Shown: positions 1-6,348, counted from the stretch's first letter. The stretch: DNA of 7,886 nt from Bacillota bacterium (GCA_023433945.1 JAEYTP010000124.1:1-7886), one strand, 5' to 3'. A program made the numbers and translations. The notes: generated by a model not told the origin, from the letters alone.

Positions 1-266
1 ACGATCTGCTTCCCTTGTACCATATCACCCACTCGATGTCGCGGGCAGGGACACCGACTGATAATGGGGCTATGGAAGCAATAAATGGCTGGATTAAGGC
101 AGAGATGTTCATGGACATGCATATAACCAGTGGCAAGGATATAGATGAGGAGATTGCTGACTACATTGTGTTCTTCAGTGAGGAGAGACCTGCATACTCT
201 TTGAATTACCTGACTCCGAAACAATACAGAGAGTATCATCTCGGAAATCAGGTGATTACAGTTTGA
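1..266 (+). CDS. IS3-family transposase OrfB, C-terminal fragment (5' end outside the window)
   Basis: The reading frame is open from the first complete codon at position 3 to the TGA at 264-266, so this is the end of a longer gene and not a short ORF starting at the TTG at 15. The visible ~87 residues are the end of an rve/DDE integrase core. They include SMSRAGTPTDNGAMEAING, matching the family pattern SMSRxGxxxDNxxxEs, whose glutamate is the third catalytic acidic residue. They then include FFSEERPAYSLNYLTPKQYR, matching the conserved R..L...TP..YR C-terminus. The two catalytic aspartates and the upstream helix-turn-helix OrfA lie outside the window. The protein would cut and join the IS ends during transposition. 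No internal stop is seen in this part. Confidence 0.88.
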   Translation, partial: DLLPLYHITHSMSRAGTPTDNGAMEAINGWIKAEMFMDMHITSGKDIDEEIADYIVFFSEERPAYSLNYLTPKQYREYHLGNQVITV

Positions 267-297
267 AAAAAGTGTCTACTTTTTGTTGACTAGTGCA
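1..297 (+). mobile_element. Right end of an IS3-family insertion sequence (left part outside the window)
   Basis: This stretch combines the C-terminal part of an IS3-type transposase (open at the left edge, stop at 264-266) with a typical right terminal inverted repeat at about 271-297. The terminal sequence reads AGTGTCTACTTTTTGTTGAC and then TAGTGCA, so its reverse complement starts TGCACTAGTCAACAAAAAG. That resembles the TG...CA termini with a CAACAAAAAGTAGACA core found in IS150-like members of the IS3 family. The element ends at about 297 and is followed directly by the hairpin repeat array. The left end and the target duplication cannot be seen, so completeness and activity are unknown. 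Confidence 0.8.
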
Positions 298-305
298 CTA
301 TCAGG

Positions 306-560
306 TTGAATTTGGGACTTTTTCTGCCCAAAAACACTGTTTTAGGTCCCAAATTCACCGTTATGACTTGCTATGCTGCCATTCTTGGGTTGAATTTGGG
401 ACTTTTTTTGCCCAAAGCGCTGTTTTAGGTCCCAAATTCACTGTTATCACTCGCTATGCTGCCACACTTGAGCTGAATTTGGGACTTTTTTTGCCCGAAA
501 CACTGTTTTAGGTCCCAAATTCGCTGTTATGCCTCGCTTTACTGCCACTCTTGAGCTGAA
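306..560. repeat. Tandem array of three ~84-bp hairpin units
   Basis: Three copies repeat with a period of 83-84 bp, followed by the first ~10 bp of a fourth copy (CTTGAGCTGAA) before similarity stops at about 560. Each unit carries an 11-bp inverted repeat, GAATTTGGGAC / GTCCCAAATTC: 308-318 with 346-356, 392-402 with 429-439, and 475-485 with 512-522. The hairpins are joined by a conserved linker around CTATGCTGCCA.TCTTG. In each loop a T-run and GCCCAAA (GCCCGAA in copy 3) offer a second, competing pairing with TTTGGG. The array sits between the IS end and the 3' end of the membrane-protein gene. It could add transcription-stopping structure for that gene, but it lacks the classical stem-plus-T-tail layout. 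A frame crosses 293-511 but looks non-coding. Confidence 0.85.
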
Positions 561-581
561 TACATCTATTGAGTATAACTT

Positions 582-1430
582 CTACATTTTATACACCATT
601 AACATTACAACCCCAAATACCCAGCTTGCTATATTTGCAGCAATACCATAACCGTAGCGTCTCATTTTTGTACCACCCTTTAAGAGTAATCCGAAAACAA
701 TAGATTCAAGTATTAATATAACTAGCTCTACAGGGAATTGCATCACAAAAGCTGCCAGCGACCCGCTTCTGACCAATGTAGCGCCTACAGTTGCAGTGAG
801 TATTATCTGTGTAGACACATTTGTAATAAGAAAGACCTTCCAGTTGTCTTTTAGCTTAAATCCAAAAAGAACAAGTAATAACCCCTCTATCAATAAGGTA
901 AAAGAGCATGTAAATAAGAATTGATATATATAAGTAATATATGTAGGCGGCACCTCAGCAATACCCGTTGCAAAGTCATAATTCACACTGCTCTGTAACG
1001 ATTTTCTTGTCAGGGTTTTAGATACAGATATATCTCCACTTTCTGTGACAATAATAATGCGATAGGTGTCAGGTAATCCTACATACCCAAACTTGTGAAC
1101 CATCATATCCCCATCTGCATCACCAGTCAACTCTCCCCACATTGGAGCACTTGTACCCTCTGTGAGAGCAGGCATCCACCCATCTTCCTTAAATGAGTAA
1201 AGCATCTTAACCATGTTCTCATTTAACTTACCCTTTTGCTCGTCCGGTATATTAGTATAACCGCCAATATTTTCAGCCAGTAAGTCCAAGTAGTATAGCT
1301 CTTTAGGTGGATTTTTCACATATACCGTCAGACTGTCCTTCGGTCCCATATCAGCAAAGGTAGTAGCAGGTATAAGCATTAAAATAAACAGGAGCAATAT
1401 AAACAAATTTTTTGGCTTTTTGAATATCAT
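582..1430 (-). CDS. Secreted/membrane protein of unknown function, signal peptide plus four C-terminal membrane segments
   Basis: This encodes 282 aa. Residues 1-26 form a typical signal peptide: KKPK, then a hydrophobic stretch LFILLLFILMLIPA, then a likely cleavage site TTFA|DMGPK. Residues 27-160 are hydrophilic and presumably extracytoplasmic. They begin ADMGPKDSLTVYVKNPPKELYYLDLL, a pattern I have seen in uncharacterised clostridial proteins. Four hydrophobic segments follow at about 165-190, 198-218, 226-251 and 258-280, and the protein ends almost immediately after the last. I recognise no catalytic motif. The ATG is supported by GGAGG at about 1437-1441, six bases upstream. The gene probably has its own promoter in the short AT-rich gap, because a terminator of the upstream gene lies at 1485-1526. 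An extracellular sensory or substrate-binding domain fused to a membrane anchor is one possibility, but that is a guess. Confidence 0.85.
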   Translation of the reverse strand: MIFKKPKNLFILLLFILMLIPATTFADMGPKDSLTVYVKNPPKELYYLDLLAENIGGYTNIPDEQKGKLNENMVKMLYSFKEDGWMPALTEGTSAPMWGELTGDADGDMMVHKFGYVGLPDTYRIIIVTESGDISVSKTLTRKSLQSSVNYDFATGIAEVPPTYITYIYQFLFTCSFTLLIEGLLLVLFGFKLKDNWKVFLITNVSTQIILTATVGATLVRSGSLAAFVMQFPVELVILILESIVFGLLLKGGTKMRRYGYGIAANIASWVFGVVMLMVYKM

Positions 1431-1484
1431 AGTATTCCTCCAACTGAAAAAAGTTATTTATTTTCCATTTTATCATAATGCTAC

Positions 1485-1526
1485 AAAATAAAAAAATATA
1501 CCCAGTCTTATAAAGATTGAGTATAT
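1485..1526 (-). terminator. Rho-independent terminator of the flavoprotein gene
   Basis: On the minus strand, ATATACTCAATCTT and AAGACTGGGTATAT form a ~14-bp stem (one mismatch, one G-T pair) around a 3-nt loop at 1510-1512. The stem arms are 1496-1509 and 1513-1526. A T-run follows on the minus strand (plus-strand A's at 1490-1495). The structure starts 12 bases past the stop codon of the flavoprotein gene and so separates it from the membrane-protein gene. Confidence 0.82.
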
Positions 1527-1538
1527 TGGTGTTGATAT

Positions 1539-2336
1539 TTATTTTTTATATGTAACTTTAACATGTTTACCAATAATACTCCCGATTGTGTATAAAAGTG
1601 CACCCATTACCTTTTGTGTCAGCCTCAATGGAATACGGCTATCATATGCGCGCTTACTTCTTGTAATGTCGGTCCAGTGTTCTCCATCCACCGTCTCATA
1701 TTCTGTCCCAGATACATGATATTTGCACATGCCTCTAAACAGATTGTATGGGATCAACACACCGAATGATTGATAATGCATCTTTTTGCTTACTACATCT
1801 TTATGGAACTTATCTGTTAGCTTCTCTAGTTTTCTAACAGTACCTTCCCCCGGCATGTAATCATTCCAGCTTCTGGCCATAATACTTGCCTTATAACAAT
1901 TATTAAATCCAATGCCCCTAAGTGTACCCTCGATACTTTTGGCTGCGCTGCTACCTCCCACAGCTCCAACTGTAGTTATAACAAGGGCTTTCTTTGTAAA
2001 GAAGCGAGGACGGTGCAGCAGGTAACACATATGGTCAAACAAGTTTTTGAGAAGTCCTGTCTCTCTCATATTATAAGTTGCCGACACTACAATAACACCA
2101 TCTGCTTGCTCAATAGCATTTAGCAAAACTTGCATCTTTTCACTGTGTGGACAAAGCATATCACCTTTTCTGAAACAATTGCTGCAACCCAAGCAGAATG
2201 GCAAATTCAGTTCTGCTAAATGGATTTGTTCAATTATTAAGGAGCTATCTGTCTTTAATAATCTTTCCATAGCTAATTCTGCAAGCTTCCATGTGTTCCC
2301 TTTTCGGGCGCTGCCGTTTATCACCAAATACCTCAT
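1539..2336 (-). CDS. Flavodoxin-like NAD(P)H-dependent oxidoreductase, iron-sulfur flavoprotein type
   Basis: This encodes 265 aa. It is a cytoplasmic flavodoxin-fold protein expected to bind FMN and pass electrons from a reduced carrier or NAD(P)H to an unknown acceptor. The first strand and FMN phosphate loop read VINGSARKGNT (residues 5-15). The second flavin-contacting loop is about VVSATYNM (83-90), and the GAVGGSSA loop (124-131) follows. Cysteines 48, 51, 54 and 62 form Cx2Cx2Cx7C, which fits the compact Cx2Cx2Cx4-7C cluster motif of iron-sulfur flavoproteins, so a 4Fe-4S centre is likely. About 80 residues beyond the usual ~185-residue flavodoxin fold form a C-terminal extension that I do not recognise. 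The ATG at 2334-2336 has AGGGAGA seven bases upstream. The gene lies 234 bp downstream of the exporter gene on the same strand; shared transcription is possible but unproven. The electron acceptor is unknown. Confidence 0.87.
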   Translation of the reverse strand: MRYLVINGSARKGNTWKLAELAMERLLKTDSSLIIEQIHLAELNLPFCLGCSNCFRKGDMLCPHSEKMQVLLNAIEQADGVIVVSATYNMRETGLLKNLFDHMCYLLHRPRFFTKKALVITTVGAVGGSSAAKSIEGTLRGIGFNNCYKASIMARSWNDYMPGEGTVRKLEKLTDKFHKDVVSKKMHYQSFGVLIPYNLFRGMCKYHVSGTEYETVDGEHWTDITRSKRAYDSRIPLRLTQKVMGALLYTIGSIIGKHVKVTYKK

Positions 2337-2570
2337 TCTGCCGTCTCCCTCATATTTTATAACAATAAAAACTTATACTACTTCTATCTAAATGAATCTA
2401 TGATTATTATTCATCTGCACTTTCATATACACCTGTATGCCCATAAAGCAAATCACTTAGTCTTATTATAATATATTTCATCTGGAAGCATGAAATTAAT
2501 CTATCAAAATATGAGATCCTTTTATATCAAGATATTTATTAAACATGAAAACTCAATTAAAGCATTAAAT

Positions 2571-4499
2571 CTATCTCTCAAAGTTCATGAAATAGTAAAA
2601 CTCACCTTGTTTCTTCATTAGTTCCTGCAGATTTCCTATTTCTTTAATAAAACCATCTTCCATATATATAATTTGATCATACTTTTCTAATAACTCTACT
2701 TGTAAATTATGTGTAATTGTTATTAGTGTCAGATCATCAATAGCTAGTAAGCTATTTTCAATTTCATAAGCTGTTTGGGTATCTATAGCAGATGTTCCTT
2801 CATCTAATATGAGAATTGGTTTTCTTCTAATTAAAGCCCTTGCAACAGCAACTCTCTGACGTTGACCTCCAGATAGATTAGACCCATTTTCTCCTACCTT
2901 TTGTAGCACACCCTCGGGCATATCATTAAGAAACTTGCTTACTCCGCTTATATTTAAGGCTTCTTCAAAATCTTTATTCAAGAAATCTTGGTATAAGTAT
3001 ATATTTTGCAAAACGCTATCATCAAACATGTATATATCTTGATGAATTATTGAAGCCATATTATGTACTTCTTGGTTATCTAGTTCAAGTAAACTTGTTC
3101 CGTCAAAAGTAATACTCCCATTATAAGTGGAATAGCTGCCCATTAGAACCTTTACCAAGGTTGATTTACCGCATCCACTTTTGCCAACAACTGCGTATTT
3201 ATTACCTTTGGCAATGGTCAGATCTATCCCCCTTAATACTTGGCGACTCTCTCCATAGGCAAATGATAAATCTTTAGCTATTATACTACTATAGAACGTA
3301 GGTTTCAGCGTTCCTGTAAACGATGTATCAGTATAATTTGATAATTCCTCAATTCGCTTCATTATCGGCATAATACTTTTTATTTTAGGGATATTCTCCA
3401 TAATCATCATTACAGGACTTACGAATGTTCCTGAGAGTTGGATGAGTGCTACCAGTGTACCCGCTGACATACTCCCTTTAATTAAAAAATATGCACCTAT
3501 AAATAACCCCGATAGCTGTGTAATATAGGCACAAAGCTGAGAAATTCCCTCATTAAGAGCAAATAACTTATCAGCCTTGTATTTTGCAGTTACTGTTTTA
3601 TTATTCTCATTTACAAATTCCCTTTTTATGTAATGGTCAATCTGAAAGGACTTTATGACTTCATATCCTGAAAAGAAGTCCTTGAGTTTTGATGTAATAA
3701 CAGATAGTTGTTTAGAAAGCTCGCCTTGCCGCTTTTGCATTGAGCTCCCAATAAATGCTGGAATAATAAACATAAGAATCAAACTGCCAATTAAACATAA
3801 TGTAATCAACGGACTGATCTGAAAGAGTAGTATCAGTGTTACAATAAACATTACTCCGTATTGAACAACTTGAAGAGCAGGAATTATGAGGTTTTCTTCA
3901 ATAAGTTTTATATCATTTGTTAAAGCCGATATGTAGTCTGCTGAATTAACCTTTGTAAAATCCTGTACATTCCTATTGAGTATTCCAGTAAATGCTCTTT
4001 CTCTCAATATCTTTATAACATTTTTGATTAACACTTTACTACATAGAGAATATAAGTAGCTGATAATGCATAGCAGAATAATATAAACGATCGAAACTGC
4101 GAGAATTCTCTGAAAGGACGACATGCTCCCCCCTATAGCCGCATCAATAACACTTTGGAGAAGTTTAGCAAGAAACACTGCTCCAACGGCTGTAGCAATA
4201 TTGAGTATTAAGGTAATACCTACAACTACCTTGTTTTTTGACAAGCACTCTTTCATTAGTGTATTTTTCATTACATCGTCTTTTACACAATTATCGTTTA
4301 TAGGATTTGCATCATTTAATGCCTTTTTCTTTGCTGCACTTTCTTTTGCTGCATTCTCTTCTGCTGAATTCTCTTTTTCTGAATTCTCTTTTTCTGAATT
4401 CTCTTTTGCTGAATTCTCTTTTGCTGAATTCTCTTTTACTAAATTCTCTTTTGCTTCACTTTCTTTTGCTGAATCTTTCTCTTCTAACATATCTCTCAT
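2571..4499 (-). CDS. ABC exporter half-transporter (fused membrane and ATPase domains) with N-terminal pentapeptide-repeat extension
   Basis: This encodes 642 aa from the ATG at 4497-4499. I prefer this start to the in-frame ATG at 4509-4511 because GAGGTG (4504-4509) sits 4-6 bases before it, while the earlier ATG has no binding site. Residues ~10-61 are ten charged pentads of the KENSA/KENSE type, a hydrophilic cytosolic extension. Six membrane segments follow at about 90-110, 132-152, 206-226, 230-250, 318-340 and 344-366. The ATPase domain is complete: Walker A GKSGCGKST (439-447), Q-loop Gln487, signature LSGGQ (542-546), Walker B LILDE (563-567) with D-loop SAID, and switch His597. This is the MsbA/LmrA-type layout, working as a homodimer or with an unseen partner. 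Without the extension, its length matches the usual ~570. There is no peptidase C39 domain, so lantibiotic-type leader cleavage is not indicated. The substrate is unknown; drug, lipid or peptide export are all possible. Confidence 0.93.
   Translation of the reverse strand: MRDMLEEKDSAKESEAKENLVKENSAKENSAKENSEKENSEKENSAEENAAKESAAKKKALNDANPINDNCVKDDVMKNTLMKECLSKNKVVVGITLILNIATAVGAVFLAKLLQSVIDAAIGGSMSSFQRILAVSIVYIILLCIISYLYSLCSKVLIKNVIKILRERAFTGILNRNVQDFTKVNSADYISALTNDIKLIEENLIIPALQVVQYGVMFIVTLILLFQISPLITLCLIGSLILMFIIPAFIGSSMQKRQGELSKQLSVITSKLKDFFSGYEVIKSFQIDHYIKREFVNENNKTVTAKYKADKLFALNEGISQLCAYITQLSGLFIGAYFLIKGSMSAGTLVALIQLSGTFVSPVMMIMENIPKIKSIMPIMKRIEELSNYTDTSFTGTLKPTFYSSIIAKDLSFAYGESRQVLRGIDLTIAKGNKYAVVGKSGCGKSTLVKVLMGSYSTYNGSITFDGTSLLELDNQEVHNMASIIHQDIYMFDDSVLQNIYLYQDFLNKDFEEALNISGVSKFLNDMPEGVLQKVGENGSNLSGGQRQRVAVARALIRRKPILILDEGTSAIDTQTAYEIENSLLAIDDLTLITITHNLQVELLEKYDQIIYMEDGFIKEIGNLQELMKKQGEFYYFMNFER
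4330..4480 (-). repeat. 15-bp tandem repeat inside the exporter gene
   Basis: Seen on the plus strand, about ten 15-bp units run through the start of the exporter gene, with a core of GAATTCTCTTTTGCT or GAATTCTCTTTTTCT. Exact GAATTC hexamers occur at 4366, 4381, 4396, 4411 and 4426, spaced by 15 bases. Diverged copies flank them (AAATTC at 4441, GCATTC at 4351, CACTTTC at 4337 and 4457). The unit encodes the pentapeptide KENSA/KENSE on the minus strand. Because 15 is a multiple of three, gain or loss of units changes protein length but not frame. Confidence 0.92.
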
Positions 4500-4511
4500 A
4501 AAACACCTCAT

Positions 4512-4531
4512 TATTAGATTATTATCTAATA
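4512..4531 (-). promoter_or_regulatory. Perfect operator-like dyad in the exporter leader
   Basis: TATTAGATTATTATCTAATA is an inverted repeat with two perfect 8-bp arms and a 4-bp centre. It lies between the -10 box (4546-4551) and the ribosome binding site (4504-4509), roughly from +8 to +28 of the expected transcript. This position suits a repressor. A similar dyad occurs in the promoter of the ArsR-type regulator (6117-6136). A further copy of one arm, ATCTAATA, lies at 4590-4597, upstream of the -35 box. Confidence 0.72.
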
Positions 4532-4545
4532 TATTTTACATGTAT

Positions 4546-4574
4546 ATAATACAGTTATATTTGATTTGTGTCAA
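4546..4574 (-). promoter_or_regulatory. Promoter of the ABC exporter gene (sigma-A type)
   Basis: On the minus strand, a perfect -35 TTGACA (4569-4574) and a -10 TATTAT (4546-4551) are separated by exactly 17 bases. Transcription would start near 4539, giving a leader of about 40 bases that contains the dyad at 4512-4531. The terminator at 4604-4632 lies just upstream, so the exporter is expected to be transcribed separately from the regulator gene. Confidence 0.78.
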
Positions 4575-4603
4575 CTAAATGTTATGATCATCTAATATTT
4601 AAT

Positions 4604-4632
4604 GTAAAAAAATCCCGACTCTCATCGGGATT
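4604..4632 (-). terminator. Rho-independent terminator downstream of the regulator gene
   Basis: AATCCCGA (4611-4618) and TCGGGATT (4625-4632) form a perfect 8-bp stem with a 6-nt loop. On the minus strand it is followed by a run of T's (plus-strand A's at 4606-4612). It would stop transcripts of the regulator gene, whose stop codon lies 300 bases upstream on the far side of the 15-bp repeat array. The array would therefore be transcribed as a long 3' untranslated region. Confidence 0.85.
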
Positions 4633-4720
4633 AATATATATTTGTTATTAATTTATACTAAAGCAATTTTATAGCAAGTATCTTATATACTATGTATCAT
4701 ATATTTGATACACATTTTAT

Positions 4721-4910
4721 CGATGATCCTATGTTCGATGTACCTTATATCGATGTATCCTATATACGATGTACCTTATATCGATGAACCTATATTTGAT
4801 GCACCTTATGTCGATTATCCTATATTCGATGTACCTTATATCGATGCACCTTATGTCGATTATCCTATATTCTATGCACATTATATCGATGTATCTTACG
4901 TTCGTTGTAT
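4721..4910. repeat. Non-coding 15-bp tandem array (CGATGTACCTTATAT-like units)
   Basis: About thirteen units of 15 bp (two spacings are 16) begin at 4721, 4736, 4751, 4767, 4782, 4797, 4812, 4827, 4842, 4857, 4872, 4887 and 4903. The consensus is close to CGATGTACCTTATAT, and units alternate between CCTTATAT and CCTATATT types. Unit junctions often create ATCGAT. The array fills the space between the regulator stop codon and its terminator. A plus-strand frame (4705-4938) reads through with a PYIDxP pattern, but it starts with TTG, has no ribosome binding site and ends in the regulator gene, so I treat the array as non-coding. Its sequence is unrelated to the 15-bp repeat in the exporter. Confidence 0.88.
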
Positions 4911-4932
4911 CCTTATTGTTATATTAATGTTC

Positions 4933-6090
4933 TTATAGCAAGGTTTCTTCGAGTTCATTTATTAATTCTTGCAAGTTTTCCTTCTCTAGATGATAGTACA
5001 CCTTTCCTTCTCTCTTTTCTACACCTACTAGCCCACAATTTAGCAAAGCACTCATGTGGTGAGACATTGTTGCTGCAGTCAATCCTAACTGCTGTGCTAT
5101 TTCGAGATTGTATTTTGGACTTACTTTCAGGGATGCAATTATCCCTAGCTTACTGCCATCACTCAATGCTTTTAGTTTAATTAGTAATTGTTCCTTTGAG
5201 TTCTGATTCTTTTTGTTTTCTGTCAATTTATCGCTCAGTAAACCATAATAGCAGTATTGTTCAAATATCAACTGTGAAATAGGAAAAACTAAGGATGGGT
5301 ATAATATAGAGTCTTTTGAAATCTCGTTCTTTATCTTATAAAATATACTTCTGCTATCACTTTTCTCGAGAATACCATATTTATTTATCATCTTTTCTAG
5401 CGGCTTTTTTATTTCATTAACTGCTTTATAGTATGCGTCTAGATTGGAGTTAACAATTTTAACAAGTTGAGATATATGACTAACTGGGCTCTGCATTATT
5501 CGAAGTAGCTTCCATTTTGCATTAGGTTCAAGCGGACTGTTATCTAGATATTGAATAATTTCTTCTAGTCTATATTCGTCATGAGTTGTGCCATTTACTC
5601 TTGGATCTATATACTTATAACCACTAGCTACTTTAGGCTCTATTATTTCCGGGTTAAGATCCTTTCTAGATTCGCTTTGAAAACTGCTATCATCACTAGG
5701 AATAATAACCTGAGCATCCGTGTAATTATCAAAAATTGACTTGCATTTATCAATTATTTGTGACCTGATTAACTCGTTCGACAAACCGTTCGTCGATTGG
5801 AGCCAACTTTTATTATCCAAAATCAAAGCTAGAAGTATTAAATAATAATTTGAATCATCTTCGTTAAAGAAAAACGTGTATTCAGCACTTTCTTCACGGT
5901 TTACTAAAAAAGCCTGAACATATTTATCATAGACCTTAAAATGTTTCAGATAGAACTGCTCTCCATCCATTCCATGAGTAGTAAAGGCTTTCTTTAGCTG
6001 GTTTTTAACTTCTTCAAAATTATAACTTACCAATAGCAATCCCATGGTTTCAAAAATAGGGTCCATTACTAACAACTCATTATCTTGCAT
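4933..6090 (-). CDS. ArsR-type winged-helix transcriptional regulator with a large N-terminal domain
   Basis: This encodes 385 aa from the ATG at 6088-6090, which has GAGGAG (about 6098-6103) seven bases upstream. An in-frame TTG at 6103-6105 overlaps that site and is unlikely to be the start. Residues ~300-372 form an ArsR-type winged helix: LKALSDGSKLGIIASL, then NLEIAQQLGLTAATMSHHMS with the recognition helix at ~338-352, and the wing VEKREGKVYYHL. The metal-binding ELCVCD motif of classical ArsR/SmtB proteins is absent (here SPKYNLEIAQQ), so metal sensing through that site is not expected. Residues 1-299 are soluble, mostly helical-looking and unrecognised. They probably sense a ligand or mediate dimerisation. 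Classical ArsR proteins are only ~100 aa. Its own promoter and that of the downstream exporter share an operator-like dyad, which suggests autoregulation and control of the exporter. Confidence 0.88.
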   Translation of the reverse strand: MQDNELLVMDPIFETMGLLLVSYNFEEVKNQLKKAFTTHGMDGEQFYLKHFKVYDKYVQAFLVNREESAEYTFFFNEDDSNYYLILLALILDNKSWLQSTNGLSNELIRSQIIDKCKSIFDNYTDAQVIIPSDDSSFQSESRKDLNPEIIEPKVASGYKYIDPRVNGTTHDEYRLEEIIQYLDNSPLEPNAKWKLLRIMQSPVSHISQLVKIVNSNLDAYYKAVNEIKKPLEKMINKYGILEKSDSRSIFYKIKNEISKDSILYPSLVFPISQLIFEQYCYYGLLSDKLTENKKNQNSKEQLLIKLKALSDGSKLGIIASLKVSPKYNLEIAQQLGLTAATMSHHMSALLNCGLVGVEKREGKVYYHLEKENLQELINELEETLL

Positions 6091-6116
6091 AAATATACTC
6101 CTCAATATTTCAGCTA

Positions 6117-6136
6117 TGTTTGATACTTATCTAATT
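6117..6136 (-). promoter_or_regulatory. Operator-like dyad in the regulator's own promoter
   Basis: On the minus strand the core reads TTAGAT-AAGT-ATCAAA, matching the exporter dyad core TTAGAT-AATA-ATCTAA in both hexamers except for one base, with the same 4-bp spacing. Over the full 20 positions, 15 agree. It lies directly downstream of the -10 box (6138-6143), where a bound repressor would block RNA polymerase. Confidence 0.6.
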
Positions 6137-6137
6137 A

Positions 6138-6166
6138 ATTTTATGATAAATGTATTGTAATTTCAA
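6138..6166 (-). promoter_or_regulatory. Promoter of the ArsR-type regulator gene
   Basis: On the minus strand, -35 TTGAAA (6161-6166) and -10 TAAAAT (6138-6143) are separated by 17 bases. The predicted start site, around 6131, falls inside the operator-like dyad. The leader to the ATG at 6090 is about 40 bases and carries the GAGGAG ribosome binding site. Confidence 0.65.
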
Positions 6167-6342
6167 GTATTGCGAAAATGAGTGCTAAAAGATTTATTTT
6201 ATTTCTACAATTTATCATTAAATATGCGTACTATTATTCTAAAACTATAAAAAAAGCATATATGATATCCAAAAAATCATGTTAGCCAAAATTTTTTTAC
6301 AATAATTGGTAATTTATACTAGATTTTTTTTCATTCTACATA

Positions 6343-6348
6343 TATAAT
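6343..6348 (+). promoter_or_regulatory. Candidate -10 box for the nuclease-like gene
   Basis: A perfect TATAAT lies 29 bases before the AAGGAGGT ribosome binding site (6376-6383) of the divergent plus-strand gene. The sequence 17 bases further upstream (about 6320-6325, TAGATT) is a poor -35 match, so only the -10 element is called. The remainder of the divergent spacer (6167-6342) is very AT-rich, and I see no other clear signal in it. Confidence 0.35.

Noticed and set aside
293..511. Plus-strand open frame of 72 codons
   Set aside because: It lies wholly within the 84-bp hairpin repeats, starts at the IS terminus without a ribosome binding site, and encodes only the translated repeat.
2179..2391. 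Plus-strand open frame of 70 codons
   Set aside because: It is antisense to the 5' part of the flavoprotein gene, with no ribosome binding site and no recognisable protein features.
2470..2500. Possible terminator for the exporter (ATTTCAT/ATGAAAT hairpin)
   Set aside because: The stem is only 7 AT-rich base pairs without a following T-run on the minus strand. I see no convincing terminator in 2337-2570.
4499..4511. Upstream ATG as the start of the exporter
   Set aside because: The ATG at 4509-4511 has no ribosome binding site and overlaps the GAGGTG that serves the ATG at 4497-4499.
4123..4578. Plus-strand frames (also 4307-4501) with serine/phenylalanine- or leucine-rich repeats
   Set aside because: They are antisense translations of the exporter gene and its 15-bp repeat. 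The repetitiveness comes from the DNA repeat, and the minus-strand frame has the promoter, ribosome binding site and domains.
4721..4910. Iteron-type replication origin
   Set aside because: There is no replication initiator gene and no DnaA-box cluster, and the units are more degenerate and more numerous than typical iterons. The location inside a 3' untranslated region also argues against it.
4705..4938. Plus-strand open frame with PYIDxP repeats
   Set aside because: It has a TTG start inside the array, no ribosome binding site, and a 3' end overlapping the regulator gene. It is better explained as a 15-bp non-coding repeat that happens to lack stops.
4905..5180. Plus-strand open frame of 91 codons
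   Set aside because: It is antisense to the winged-helix part of the regulator gene, with no supporting signals.
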